NCBI GenBank assembly: GCA_021791635.1
Contig: JAJYWF010000003.1
Span: forward strand, 1 to 44,723
From: Actinomycetes bacterium
GTDB taxonomy: Bacteria > Actinomycetota > Acidimicrobiia > Acidimicrobiales > RAAP-2
Direction: 5' to 3'
DNA length: 44,723 nt
Positions within the stretch are counted from its first letter, which is position 1. Each line of letters begins with the position of its first letter. The notes under the pieces were generated by a model. The model was not told the origin of the DNA. It did not search any database and was given only the letters and a program-made list of their open reading frames with translations. Shown here piece by piece: positions 1 through 9,837 of the stretch. Position numbers and translations under genes: made by a program.

Positions 1-1613
<1,613 letters not shown>

Positions 1614-1645
1614 TCAGGCCGTCTCTCCGGTGCGGACGACTCATT

Positions 1646-2137
1646 CTACCCGACCGGGCCCCGCTCTCGGGGCGTTGACGAGTCCCCAATTCCGGGTCGT
1701 ACGACCACCCTGATCTCCCGTGGGGCGCTACCGGTCACGTCGCGGATGCGCTCCAGCAGCTCGCTGCTCAGCATGCGCACCTGGGTCGCCCGGGCCGCGT
1801 GGTCGGTGGCCACCACCAAGGTGGTCCCGGACATCCCCACGGGGTGGGAGTGCCCGGCCAGCTCGGCCCCGGCGATCTCCTCCCACCGCCCGAGCACCGA
1901 GGCCAGGACCGTCACCTTTGGCTTGTCGGCCTCGCCGCCTCCTTCCGTGGATCGGTGCCCGGTCGGGTCCCCGCCGGAAGCTCCGGTCGACGGGACCGTC
2001 GGCAGCAGCCGGTCGACGGCCTGGTCCAGGCCGTCGCGCAGGGGCCGCGGTCCCCGATCAGGACCCGCCACCCGGCGACGAGGCCGTCTCGGCCCGTTCG
2101 GGCTCGCCCCACCGCCGGTGACCGAGGGACCGCTCAC
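1646..2137 (-). CDS. DUF721 (DciA-like) protein
   Basis: Small protein of 163 residues, matching the gene found between recF and gyrB in actinobacteria (Rv0004 in M. tuberculosis). DUF721 members related to DciA act in loading the replicative helicase; that role is known for some family members and only inferred here. The C-terminal half holds the recognisable domain, including LGRWEEIAGAELAGHSHPVG and a stretch about DHAARATQVRMLSSELLERI. The start chosen is a GTG whose first bases overlap the recF stop (GTGA), with GGAGGA just upstream. A longer reading frame begins at 2212 but would overlap recF by about 80 bp. The N-terminal 60 residues are Pro/Arg/Gly rich and low in complexity. Confidence 0.8.
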   Translation of the reverse strand: MSGPSVTGGGASPNGPRRPRRRVAGPDRGPRPLRDGLDQAVDRLLPTVPSTGASGGDPTGHRSTEGGGEADKPKVTVLASVLGRWEEIAGAELAGHSHPVGMSGTTLVVATDHAARATQVRMLSSELLERIRDVTGSAPREIRVVVRPGIGDSSTPRERGPVG

Positions 2138-3336
2138 TGGTCCTCCACTCTTCTCGAACCTCGAACAGTGGAGCTTCCCGGGATGCTGCTCCCCGCAGGG
2201 TCGGGCGGACACAGGCCTCCCGGGGCGGGACCGAGGTCACGAACGTCGACGAGGGAGGCCGCGGCCATCCCCGGGGGCAGCTCCGCCGCCGTGGTCAGCA
2301 GTGCCTGCCCGGCCGGGAGCTGGGCGACCAACGCCCGTGCCCGTGTCGCGTCCAGCTCGGAGAACACGTCGTCGAGGAGGAGGATCGGTGGCGCCCCGGC
2401 TGCGTCCGCCACCAGTCGATGAACGGCCAGTCGGAGGGCCAGGGCCAGGCACCGCTGCTCACCCTGGGAAGCCTGGCTCCGGGCATCACGTTGGTCCAGG
2501 ACGAGGACCAGGTCGTCGCGGTGGGGACCGATCGACGTCGTTCCCCTCCGGAGGTCCTCTCTACGGTTCACCGCCAGCTCGTCGCCGAGGTTGCCCGCCC
2601 AAGAGCGGTGGTAGGTGATCATGACCTGTGCCAGGGCTCGTTGCTCACCGGTCAGACCATCGGTTGATCCGGTGCCGGCCAGCGCGGCGTAGGACTCCGC
2701 AACCAGCGGCCTGAGCCGCTCGACCAGAGCCTCCCGGGCGTCGGCGACCACCGTCCCGGCTTGAGCGAGACGCCGATCCCATACGTCCAACGTGGTCACG
2801 ACGTCCCCGGCCATCCTCCCGCCGGACTGGCGGAGGAGGGCGGCGCGCTGGCGGAGGACTTTCTCCACCTGTTCGAGAGCGGCGGCCACCGTCGGGTCCA
2901 AGGCGCCGAGCGCGTCATCGAGGACCTCGCGGCGCCCTCCCGGGGGCCCATGCACGATCCCCACGTCGTCGGGGGCGAACACGCTGACGGGGACGGTGGT
3001 AGCCAGCTCCCGCCGGGTCCGGGCAACGTGCCGGTTGACCTGGGTCCGGGGTCGTCCGGACACCGGCAGCTCGGCTTCCACCAGGACCGGGTGCCCTCCA
3101 TCGTCCAGGTCGGCTCGGATCACCGCCCGCTCCCGCCCGGCCCGGACCAGGGCCTCGCGCCGCACCCGTCGGAATGAGCGCTGCGTCCCGAGGTACGAGA
3201 CGGCTTCGAGGATCGAGGTCTTCCCGGCACCGTTGGGCCCCACGATGACCGTGACCCCGTCGGGCACCAGGTCCACCTGGGCACTGGAGAATGCCCGGAA
3301 GTCCACTAGCTCGATGTGGTGCAGTCTCATCGTCAC
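2134..3336 (-). CDS. recF: DNA replication and repair protein RecF
   Basis: SMC-like ATPase that helps load RecA at single-strand gaps through the RecFOR pathway. The 400-residue length is slightly above the usual 370-390. The N-terminus LHHIELVDFRAF is typical; the Walker A is GPNGAGKTSILEAV near residue 33, and the ABC signature and Walker B fall in the C-terminal third (QGEQRCLALALRL, then LLLDDVFSELDATR). The tail after DVRDLG is Pro/Gly rich and probably not conserved. The first ATG is used; a second ATG two codons on is equally possible. The stop overlaps the DUF721 start, so the two are probably translationally coupled. Confidence 0.95.
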   Translation of the reverse strand: MTMRLHHIELVDFRAFSSAQVDLVPDGVTVIVGPNGAGKTSILEAVSYLGTQRSFRRVRREALVRAGRERAVIRADLDDGGHPVLVEAELPVSGRPRTQVNRHVARTRRELATTVPVSVFAPDDVGIVHGPPGGRREVLDDALGALDPTVAAALEQVEKVLRQRAALLRQSGGRMAGDVVTTLDVWDRRLAQAGTVVADAREALVERLRPLVAESYAALAGTGSTDGLTGEQRALAQVMITYHRSWAGNLGDELAVNRREDLRRGTTSIGPHRDDLVLVLDQRDARSQASQGEQRCLALALRLAVHRLVADAAGAPPILLLDDVFSELDATRARALVAQLPAGQALLTTAAELPPGMAAASLVDVRDLGPAPGGLCPPDPAGSSIPGSSTVRGSRRVEDQ

Positions 3337-3387
3337 CCGAAGGTCGTAGGAGGACGCTGAGCCGCCCTCATACGGCTCACCACCTTG

Positions 3388-4548
3388 TCAGGAGACCCGG
3401 ACCGGCATCAATAGGTAGCGGAAGTTGTCCTCTTCGGAGGCCCGGACGGTGGCCGGTTTGGCCGGTTCGGCGGTCTCGATCACCACTTCGTCCCCCACGA
3501 CCGCCTCCACCCCGTCGATCAGGTACGAAGGGTTGAAGGCGATGACCAGATCCTCGCCGGTGAAGTCTCCGTCGACGGTCTCGCTGGCGTCTCCCACCTC
3601 TTGGGATACCACAGAGAGGTCCACCCCACCCGCCCTCATCGACAGGCGAACCGGGGTGGTGTTGTCCCGGACCAGCAGCCGAACTCGACGAAGGGCGGAG
3701 ACGAAGGACTCTTTTCCCAGGTGGAGCCGGTTCGGGTAGTGGTCGGGGATCAGTTGGCGATAGTCGGGGTACGTCCCGTCGAGAAGGCGCGTGCTGATCT
3801 TCACCCTCCCTCTCGTGAACGTGATCTCGTTGTCCCCGGCGCTCACGGTGACGTCCATGGCACTTTGCCCCTTGTCCTCGCCGGTCGTGCCGGCTTCTTG
3901 ACCGGCTCCCGCGCCGACGCCTCCCCCTGACGTCAGCCGTTGCAGCTCTCCGAGCGCCCGCGCCGGGACCAGGATGTCGTGGCCTCCCACCAATCCCCCC
4001 TCAGTGGCCAGATCCCGCAACGCCAACCGATAGGAGTCGGTGGCCACGAGACGAATAGCCCCTTCGTGCTCGGTGAGCAGGACGCCAGTCAACAAGGGGC
4101 GGTTGTCGTCGGTGGAGGCGGCGCGCACCACCTGGCGAAGTCCTTCGGCCACCATAGCGCCGGGGAGCACCAACGACGCTCCTTCCGCGATGGTGACGCT
4201 GGGGTACTCCACCACCGGGTACGCCCGGAGACTGAACCTCGATCGCGCGGCGGCAATCTCGATCTCCTCGTCACCTCCCTCTACCGTCACCGCCCCGGGT
4301 TCGAGTGACCGGGCGATGTCGGCGGTAAGCCGGGCCGGGACCACACAGCTCCCGTCTTCGATCCCGATCACCTCGTGCTCCACCCGGATGGTGAGATCCA
4401 GATCCGTTCCGGTGACCACGAGATGGTTCCCCTCGCAGTGGAGGAGAAGACCGGAGAGCACCGCGTTGGACACCCCACGGCCCCCTACAGCTCTCCCGGC
4501 GGTGGTCAGTACCTCGACCAACGAGTCGCGTTCTGCGCGGAACTTCAC
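3388..4548 (-). CDS. dnaN: DNA polymerase III beta subunit (sliding clamp)
   Basis: Ring-shaped processivity factor of DNA polymerase III. The start chosen is a GTG giving MKFRAERDSLVEVLTTAGRA, the classic DnaN N-terminus, and yields 386 residues. A TTG at 4584 would add 12 residues unlike the family. Three clamp domains can be followed, ending with the conserved LLMPVRVS, which forms part of the peptide-binding pocket. An insert of about 30 Gly/Glu/Lys-rich residues (around SGGGVGAGAGQEAGTTGEDK) lies in the middle domain and is longer than usual. The gene lies between the origin region and recF. Confidence 0.96.
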   Translation of the reverse strand: MKFRAERDSLVEVLTTAGRAVGGRGVSNAVLSGLLLHCEGNHLVVTGTDLDLTIRVEHEVIGIEDGSCVVPARLTADIARSLEPGAVTVEGGDEEIEIAAARSRFSLRAYPVVEYPSVTIAEGASLVLPGAMVAEGLRQVVRAASTDDNRPLLTGVLLTEHEGAIRLVATDSYRLALRDLATEGGLVGGHDILVPARALGELQRLTSGGGVGAGAGQEAGTTGEDKGQSAMDVTVSAGDNEITFTRGRVKISTRLLDGTYPDYRQLIPDHYPNRLHLGKESFVSALRRVRLLVRDNTTPVRLSMRAGGVDLSVVSQEVGDASETVDGDFTGEDLVIAFNPSYLIDGVEAVVGDEVVIETAEPAKPATVRASEEDNFRYLLMPVRVS

Positions 4549-4827
4549 GGAGACCGATCCTTTCGGGCCTGTGTCAATAGGCAACTGATAGTGACCATGG
4601 AGTAATTCTCTTCTAGTGGTAGTAGCAGCTGTGGATTGTGGATGAATGAAAGTTTTCGCAGGACTGGTGGGCTGGAGTTGTCCACCGCTCAGGGATCGGC
4701 GGTGGATGAGATGAGGCAGTGCTTCGGTGCTGCGTCGAGATCTGTGGAAAGGTCCGGAGAATTCCCCAGGATAGGCGGTCAGTTGTCCCCAGGGCAGTGA
4801 TGCGTCGCCGGCCGGGCAGCCGGGGGA
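4549..4827. other. oriC: Probable oriC region between dnaA and dnaN
   Basis: This 279-bp non-coding stretch has several DnaA-box-like 9-mers: overlapping TGTGGATTG and TGTGGATGA at 4630-4645, TTGTCCACC at 4678-4686, TGTGGAAAG at 4743-4751 and TTGTCCCCA at 4783-4791. The stretch 4600-4660 is richer in A+T than its surroundings and could serve as the unwinding element. In actinobacteria the origin usually lies between dnaA and dnaN, as here. None of these boxes is a perfect TTGTCCACA; the perfect copy is on the other side of dnaA. Confidence 0.7.
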
Positions 4828-6255
4828 TCATGACCCATTCTTGATCTGGAGGGTGAGATCGGTGACCTGCTGGTAGATCTGGCGGCGCTCTTTCATCTGG
4901 GTGGAGATCTTGTCGACCGCGTGGATCACCGTGGTGTGGTCCCGGCCGCCGAACACGCGGGCGATCGCCGGGTAGCTGAAGTCGGTCAAGTTCCTCACCA
5001 GGTACATCGCCACCTGGCGAGCGGTCACCAGGGGCCGGGTCCGGCTCGGGCCACAGATGGCGTCGACGGTGAACCCGTAGCTGACAGCGGTCGCCTCGAG
5101 GATCATCTGGGGGGTGATGCGACGGGGCTCTCCACCGCTGACGATGTCGGAGAGCACCTTTTCGGCCAGGGCCATGGAGATCGGCTCGTGGGAGAGGCTG
5201 GCGTATGCCGTGACGCGGATGAGCGCCCCTTCGAGCTCTCGGATGTTGCTCTTCACGTGGGTGGCAATGAATTCGAGGACGTCATCACCGATCTCCTCCT
5301 TGTCGGCTTCGGCCTTCGAGCGCAGGATGGCCAGGCGGGTCTCGATGTCAGGAGGGTCGACCTCGGTGATGAGGCCGGACAGGAACCGGCTCCGGAGACG
5401 CTCCTCGAGGGTCTCGATCGACTTGGGTGGTCGGTCCGACGTGAGGACGATCTGCTTTCCCGAGCTGTGCAGATCGTTGTAGGTGTGGAAGAACTCCTCC
5501 TGGAGTCCCTCTTTGTTCTGCATGAACTGGACGTCGTCGATGAGCAGGACGTCGCAGACCCGGTACCTGCGCTTGAAGGCGATGGTGGTGGACATCCGCA
5601 ACGAGTCCACGAAGTCGTTCATGAAGGTCTCGGTCGTGACGTAGAGCACCGTCCGGCCGGGGTAGTTCTCCTGGACGTAGTTCCCGATGGCGTGGAGGAG
5701 GTGGGTCTTTCCCAGGCCGGAGTCTCCGTAGATGAACAGCGGGTTGTACGAGCGCCCCGGGGTCTCGGCCACGGCCTGGGCGGCGGCGTGGGCCAGGCGG
5801 TTGGACGAGGCGGTGACGAACGTATCGAACGTGAAACGGGGGTCCAGAGCCACCATGGGGGTCTCGGATCCCTGGACCACCCCGACAGCACCCGTCGGAG
5901 CTCCACCGGAATGGGATACCACCGGCGACGCCTGCGGCGAGGAGACCGGCGATCCGGCGGTCCCGGGCGTTCCGGGCTCGGTGGGGTCGTCGGGTGGAGG
6001 GGCCGACGGTTCGACCACTTGGAGACGGGTGGCCACAGGGGTACCGACCATGGCCCCGAGAGTTTCTTGGATGAGGGGGAGGAAACGGCTCTCCACCCGC
6101 TCTCGGACCACGGTATTCGGCACGGCGAGGACCATCACCCCGTCGGTGAACGACAGGGGGTGGATCCCGGCCAGCCACACCCTCCAGGTGGCGTCGGACA
6201 CCTGGTCGCGCAGGGACGCTGTGCAGCGTGTCCACAGCTCGCCGGTCTCGTCCAC
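4828..6255 (-). CDS. dnaA: Chromosomal replication initiator protein DnaA
   Basis: AAA+ initiator that binds DnaA boxes and opens the origin. Domain I starts at ELWTRCTASLRDQVSDATWR. A Pro/Ser/Gly-rich domain II covers roughly residues 80-135. The AAA+ core has Walker A GDSGLGKTHLL near residue 180 and Walker B LLIDDVQF. Domain IV ends with the box-binding motif GGRDHTTVIHA. The start chosen is the GTG at 6255, preceded by GGAGG five bases upstream, giving 475 residues. An ATG at 6315 would add 20 Cys/Arg-rich residues and run through three DnaA boxes, so it is less likely. A GTG at 6267 is also possible. Confidence 0.96.
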   Translation of the reverse strand: MDETGELWTRCTASLRDQVSDATWRVWLAGIHPLSFTDGVMVLAVPNTVVRERVESRFLPLIQETLGAMVGTPVATRLQVVEPSAPPPDDPTEPGTPGTAGSPVSSPQASPVVSHSGGAPTGAVGVVQGSETPMVALDPRFTFDTFVTASSNRLAHAAAQAVAETPGRSYNPLFIYGDSGLGKTHLLHAIGNYVQENYPGRTVLYVTTETFMNDFVDSLRMSTTIAFKRRYRVCDVLLIDDVQFMQNKEGLQEEFFHTYNDLHSSGKQIVLTSDRPPKSIETLEERLRSRFLSGLITEVDPPDIETRLAILRSKAEADKEEIGDDVLEFIATHVKSNIRELEGALIRVTAYASLSHEPISMALAEKVLSDIVSGGEPRRITPQMILEATAVSYGFTVDAICGPSRTRPLVTARQVAMYLVRNLTDFSYPAIARVFGGRDHTTVIHAVDKISTQMKERRQIYQQVTDLTLQIKNGS

Positions 6256-6314
6256 CTGGTCCTCCACCTCGCTCGCCCCCCGTTGTCCACAGCGTGGTCC
6301 ACAGGTGTGGAACA
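6228..6314. promoter_or_regulatory. DnaA-box cluster at the 5' end of dnaA
   Basis: Contains one perfect actinobacterial DnaA box, TTGTCCACA at 6283-6291, plus near matches GTGTCCACA (6228-6236), TGGTCCACA (6295-6303) and, on the other strand, TGTGGAACA (6306-6314). The last is part of a small palindrome, GGTGT-GGA-ACACC. The cluster may act in dnaA autoregulation or as a second origin module. The rest of the dnaA-rpmH intergenic region to 6744 is GC-rich; no clear promoter or repeat is seen there, and a weak TAGCAT near 6573 is the only -10-like sequence noticed. Confidence 0.65.
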
Positions 6315-6744
6315 CCTAGAAGACCGCCTTCGGGGATCGCCCCGGCCTCCGGCACGACCCGGGAGACCCCGGGGTCCGAAGGTACACCGTGGTGCCCGGG
6401 CCGACGAGTGGATTGCGTCCTCCCAGCGTGGCAGCGGTGCCGTCCCGGGCTCAGGTGCACAGGACACCTTGACCGGACACCCGAGAACCCAGGGGAACGG
6501 GCGGGCCGGGCCGCCGGACGGGCGGTGCGACCCGGTCAGCGGCGTCGACTAGTGGCCGCAACGATTCTCGCCTAGCATCAGCGGTACCGCAGCGACGGCC
6601 GTCCGGGAAGACCCCTGGATGGCTTATCTCGACGGCGGGGTCCGTGGGGTGCCCCGATCCCCGGACCACCGGGGACCGACCCCCGCCCGGTGCCCAACCC
6701 GGGCGGAACCCGCAGGCAGCGATCACAGGAAGAGGCCGACCCAA

Positions 6745-6879
6745 GTGAAGCGAACGTACCAGCCCAATACCCGAAAGAGGGCGAAAACCCACGGTTTCAG
6801 GAGCCGGATGTCAACCCGGGCCGGCCGGGCGATACTCCGGTCGAGGAGGCTCAAGGGCCGCCGACGCCTGACGGTCTGA
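6745..6879 (+). CDS. rpmH: 50S ribosomal protein L34
   Basis: Ribosomal protein of 44 residues starting [20 protein letters not shown] and ending LKGRRRLTV, almost exactly the L34 consensus. The start is a GTG with AGGAAGAGG upstream. A longer frame beginning at 6619 is not supported by the family. It heads the rightward cluster rpmH-rnpA-yidD-yidC-jag-rsmG found at most bacterial origins. Confidence 0.97.
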   Translation: MKRTYQPNTRKRAKTHGFRSRMSTRAGRAILRSRRLKGRRRLTV

Positions 6880-6886
6880 GCGGTCA

Positions 6887-7246
6887 GTGGCCGGTCCGAC
6901 CGTGGGCAGGATACGTGATCGGAAGGCCTTCCAGCAGCTGAGGCAGCCGGAGGGCCGGGGTCGTCGCGGCCCGATCAGAGTGGCCTTCGTGAGCTTCCGG
7001 CCCCGACGCGACGAGCCCGAGCTCCAGATCGCCTACGCCATCGGTCGCCGATGTGGGAACGCCGTGCAGCGGAACCGGCTCCGCCGGCGGTTGCGGGCCG
7101 CCGTGAGGGAGGTCGCCGGAGGCACCCGCCCGGGAAAGTACCTGGTGCACGGGTCCGCCGAGGTGGCCGGGCTGGGGTACCCCGAGATGGTGCGCGGCGT
7201 CGGCCAGGCCATGGACCAGGCCTCGAACCCGGACCGGCGCCGATGA
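6887..7246 (+). CDS. rnpA: Ribonuclease P protein component
   Basis: Basic protein subunit of RNase P, which trims tRNA 5' leaders together with the M1 RNA. It has 119 residues; the diagnostic stretch is AIGRRCGNAVQRNRLRRRLR, the RNR motif helix that contacts RNA. The first GTG is used; a GTG five codons later would fit equally well. The gene begins seven bases after the rpmH stop and its own stop overlaps the yidD start (ATGA). Confidence 0.95.
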   Translation: MAGPTVGRIRDRKAFQQLRQPEGRGRRGPIRVAFVSFRPRRDEPELQIAYAIGRRCGNAVQRNRLRRRLRAAVREVAGGTRPGKYLVHGSAEVAGLGYPEMVRGVGQAMDQASNPDRRR

Positions 7247-7560
7247 GCTCCGACGCCTCGCTAGCCGAGCACCGTCTCGCACCGGGAGAGGTCGCGCCCC
7301 GGGGGCCGAAGGGCCCGGGCGTGGGGCAGCGGGCGTGCCTGGCGGCCATCCACGCCTACCAGGGTCTCCGATCCGGCTCCCCGTCCCCGTGCCGGTTCTA
7401 TCCGACCTGCTCGGCCTACACGGCCGAAGCCATCGAACGGCACGGGGCATGGAGAGGGGTCGGGCTGGGGCTGCGCCGTATCGTCCGGTGCCGGCCGTTC
7501 GGAGGCAGGGGCATCGACCTGGTGCCCGACGCCCCGGGCCGCAGGAAGGCCCAGCAGTGA
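7243..7560 (+). CDS. yidD: Membrane protein insertion efficiency factor YidD
   Basis: Small membrane-associated helper of YidC, 105 residues. The core CRFYPTCSAYTAEAIERHG carries the conserved Cys residues, and GLGLRRIVRCRPFGGRGIDLVP is the family C-terminal signature (quoted in part). The N-terminal 30 residues are not conserved. The ATG overlaps the rnpA stop by four bases and the stop overlaps the yidC GTG in the same way, so all three genes look translationally coupled. Confidence 0.93.
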   Translation: MSSDASLAEHRLAPGEVAPRGPKGPGVGQRACLAAIHAYQGLRSGSPSPCRFYPTCSAYTAEAIERHGAWRGVGLGLRRIVRCRPFGGRGIDLVPDAPGRRKAQQ

Positions 7561-8804
7561 CCGGGGTTCTCGGCATCACGCCGATCCTGGCCGAGAACTC
7601 CCTGTTCAAGCTCGTCGGGGAGATATTCCATCCCCTGTTCGTGATCATCGCCACCGTCCTGGCGTACCTGTACGCGGTGATCCCGAACTACGCGGTGTCG
7701 ATCGTCATCTTGACCATCCTCATCATGGCCGTCCTGACCCCGCTCACCATCAAGAGCACCAGGTCCATGATGGCGATGCAGGCCCTGCAGCCCGAGCTCC
7801 AGAAGCTCCGGCAGAAGTACAAGGGGGCGGAGAACCGCGAGCAACTGAACCAGGAGATGATGCGGCTGTACCGGGAACAGGGTGTGAGCCCCACCGGTGG
7901 TTGCCTGCCGATGCTCATCCAGATGCCGGCTCTGCTCGTCCTCTACGACATAATCCGTGGCCTCACGAATACGGTATCTAAGGGCCAGGTGATCTCGTAT
8001 TCCGGAAAGAAGTGCACGGCAAAAATCTGCGCCGACCCTAGATATATACCCTCCACTTCGAAGATGCATGCCAACCTTGTTTCGACGCCTGGCGTCATGA
8101 AATCATTCGGCTTGAACTTGGCCATCAAGCCCCTGACACACCAGTCCCATTGGTTTGGATACATCCCCTACCTGGTCCTTGTTGCACTAGCGGTAGGACT
8201 TCAATACTTCCAAATGTCTCAGATGACGAAGCGCAACAAGGCCGCGGCGCAAATGAATCAACAGATGCAGACTATGCAGAAGATCATGCCACTCATAATG
8301 GCTTACATCTATTTTCTTGTTCCGGTCGGAGCCATGCTCTACATGATCGTCTCGTCGGCGATACGGATCCTGACCCAGGATCTAATGTTCCGTACCGGCA
8401 TGGTCCAGCAGGTGGGCGCCCGTGAGATCGGAGGAGGCAAGTCCTCGAGTGGGGCGAGCCCGTCGGTCTCGTCGTCCCCGGGGAGCCGGCGAACTGGAGC
8501 ACCTGGCCGGGCGAAGGGCCCGTCGGCGGAAGCCGGAAAGGCCACCGGGAAGTCCGAGGGCGGGGCGTCTGGGAGCGAAAAGGCTGGCTCCAGTGGTCGG
8601 TCGCCCGGTGCTGGCGACGACGGAGCCGACGCGGCCGGAGCGGACGCCCCCAAGCCGACGGAGTCCAAACCCGTGCCCGGGGCGAAGCAGGTGGCGGGCG
8701 GGGCTGGCCGGAAGAACGGTTCGGGGACTGGCACCAACGGATCGAGCCCGGAAGCCAAGCCCCATCCCCGTTCGAAGGCGAAGCGAACGAGAAAGGCTCG
8801 TTGA
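7557..8804 (+). CDS. yidC: Membrane protein insertase YidC
   Basis: Oxa1/YidC insertase that places proteins in the cytoplasmic membrane with or without SecYEG. The GTG start overlaps the yidD stop; 415 residues. Membrane segments are visible at about residues 20-65, the re-entrant segment GCLPMLIQMPALLVLYDII, and two or three segments between 190 and 290. The hydrophilic loop LQPELQKLRQKYKGAENREQ is typical. After residue 285 there is a Ser/Gly/Pro/Ala-rich tail with a basic end (RSKAKRTRKAR), common in actinobacterial YidC and probably ribosome-facing. Codons between about 7970 and 8345 are clearly more A/T-rich than the rest of the gene (see findings). Confidence 0.95.
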   Translation: MTGVLGITPILAENSLFKLVGEIFHPLFVIIATVLAYLYAVIPNYAVSIVILTILIMAVLTPLTIKSTRSMMAMQALQPELQKLRQKYKGAENREQLNQEMMRLYREQGVSPTGGCLPMLIQMPALLVLYDIIRGLTNTVSKGQVISYSGKKCTAKICADPRYIPSTSKMHANLVSTPGVMKSFGLNLAIKPLTHQSHWFGYIPYLVLVALAVGLQYFQMSQMTKRNKAAAQMNQQMQTMQKIMPLIMAYIYFLVPVGAMLYMIVSSAIRILTQDLMFRTGMVQQVGAREIGGGKSSSGASPSVSSSPGSRRTGAPGRAKGPSAEAGKATGKSEGGASGSEKAGSSGRSPGAGDDGADAAGADAPKPTESKPVPGAKQVAGGAGRKNGSGTGTNGSSPEAKPHPRSKAKRTRKAR

Positions 8805-8807
8805 CGC

Positions 8808-9788
8808 GTGGAGTGGGTCGAAGTCACCGGTGTGTCAGTGGATGCGGCGAAGGAAGCCGCGCTCGATCAGCTCGGAGTGGCCGAGGCCGACGCCGAGATC
8901 ATGGTCGTGAGCGAGCCCAAGAGTGGGCTGTTCGGCCGGGTGCGGGGAGAGGCCCGGGTCCGGGCCAGAGTGCGTCCGGTCGGGCCCCGTCCGAAACGGA
9001 ACCGGCGCCCGGCCAGGGACGCCGGTCGGAGTGGGGGCAACGCCGGCCAGGGGAACCGGGGTGGAAGTCGGCGCCCGGCCCGGTCACCGTCTGAGGTGGG
9101 GGATCGGGCTCCGGCCGCCCCGGGCGGCGCGCCGCAGAACGGCTCATCGGGTGAGCGGGGAAATGGTCGCCGCCGGGGTGGTTCCGGGCGTGGGCAGGCG
9201 CAGAAGGGTGGCACCGCCCGGGGTGGTTCGAAGCCCGACAGTCGTACGAGGGAAAACCACACCGGCAGGGCGCCGGAGCGGGCAGAGATCCAAGCGGAAG
9301 GGATGACCGAGATGGCTGAGGGAATGACCCTGGAAGAGCAGGCCGAGGTGGCATCGACGTTCCTGGAGGGACTGATCGAGCAGTACGGCCTGGTGGCCAC
9401 GGTGGAGACCAGGATCCGCGACGAGGAGACGGTGGAGCTTGCGGTCACCGGAGAGGGCCTGGGTGTTCTCGTAGGTCCGAAGGGGGCGACGCTGGCCGCG
9501 CTGCAGGACCTGACCCGCACGGCGGTGCAGCACCGGTTCCCGAGCAGGACGGACCGAATTCTGGTGGATGTCGCTCGCTATCGCGAGCGACGGGTCGAAG
9601 CGCTACAGCGCTTCAGCCGTCAGGTGGTGAGCGAGGTCGTCGAGACCGGTGAGGAGCGGATGCTGGAGCCGATGTCGCCGGCCGACCGCAAGGTGGTTCA
9701 CGACACCGTGAACGAGCTCGACGGCGTGACGACCCGTTCGGAGGGGGAAGAGCCCCGCCGGTTCGTGGTCATCAGCCCCGCCGGCTGA
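8808..9788 (+). CDS. jag: Jag/KhpB family RNA-binding protein (Jag-N, KH, R3H)
   Basis: Cytoplasmic RNA-binding protein coupled to yidC in most genomes; KhpB/EloR homologues influence cell elongation. The Jag-N domain covers about residues 1-50 (EWVEVTGVSVDAAKEAALDQ). A long Arg/Gly-rich low-complexity linker runs to about residue 165. A KH domain follows, with GEGLGVLVGPKGATLAALQD, then the R3H domain with MSPADRKVVHDTVNELDGV and SEGEEPRRFVVI. The 326-residue length is above the usual 170-210 because of the linker. GTG start, three bases after the yidC stop. Confidence 0.92.
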   Translation: MEWVEVTGVSVDAAKEAALDQLGVAEADAEIMVVSEPKSGLFGRVRGEARVRARVRPVGPRPKRNRRPARDAGRSGGNAGQGNRGGSRRPARSPSEVGDRAPAAPGGAPQNGSSGERGNGRRRGGSGRGQAQKGGTARGGSKPDSRTRENHTGRAPERAEIQAEGMTEMAEGMTLEEQAEVASTFLEGLIEQYGLVATVETRIRDEETVELAVTGEGLGVLVGPKGATLAALQDLTRTAVQHRFPSRTDRILVDVARYRERRVEALQRFSRQVVSEVVETGEERMLEPMSPADRKVVHDTVNELDGVTTRSEGEEPRRFVVISPAG

Positions 9789-9837
9789 CGGGACCGGAAC
9801 TACGGGGACCGTCGGCGCCGCCCAGTCCCCGATCGTC

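Noticed and set aside
4921-6552. 543-codon open frame antisense to dnaA
   Set aside because: Shadow of dnaA; composition is Asp/Gly/Val/His heavy with no motifs, and it would cover the DnaA boxes.
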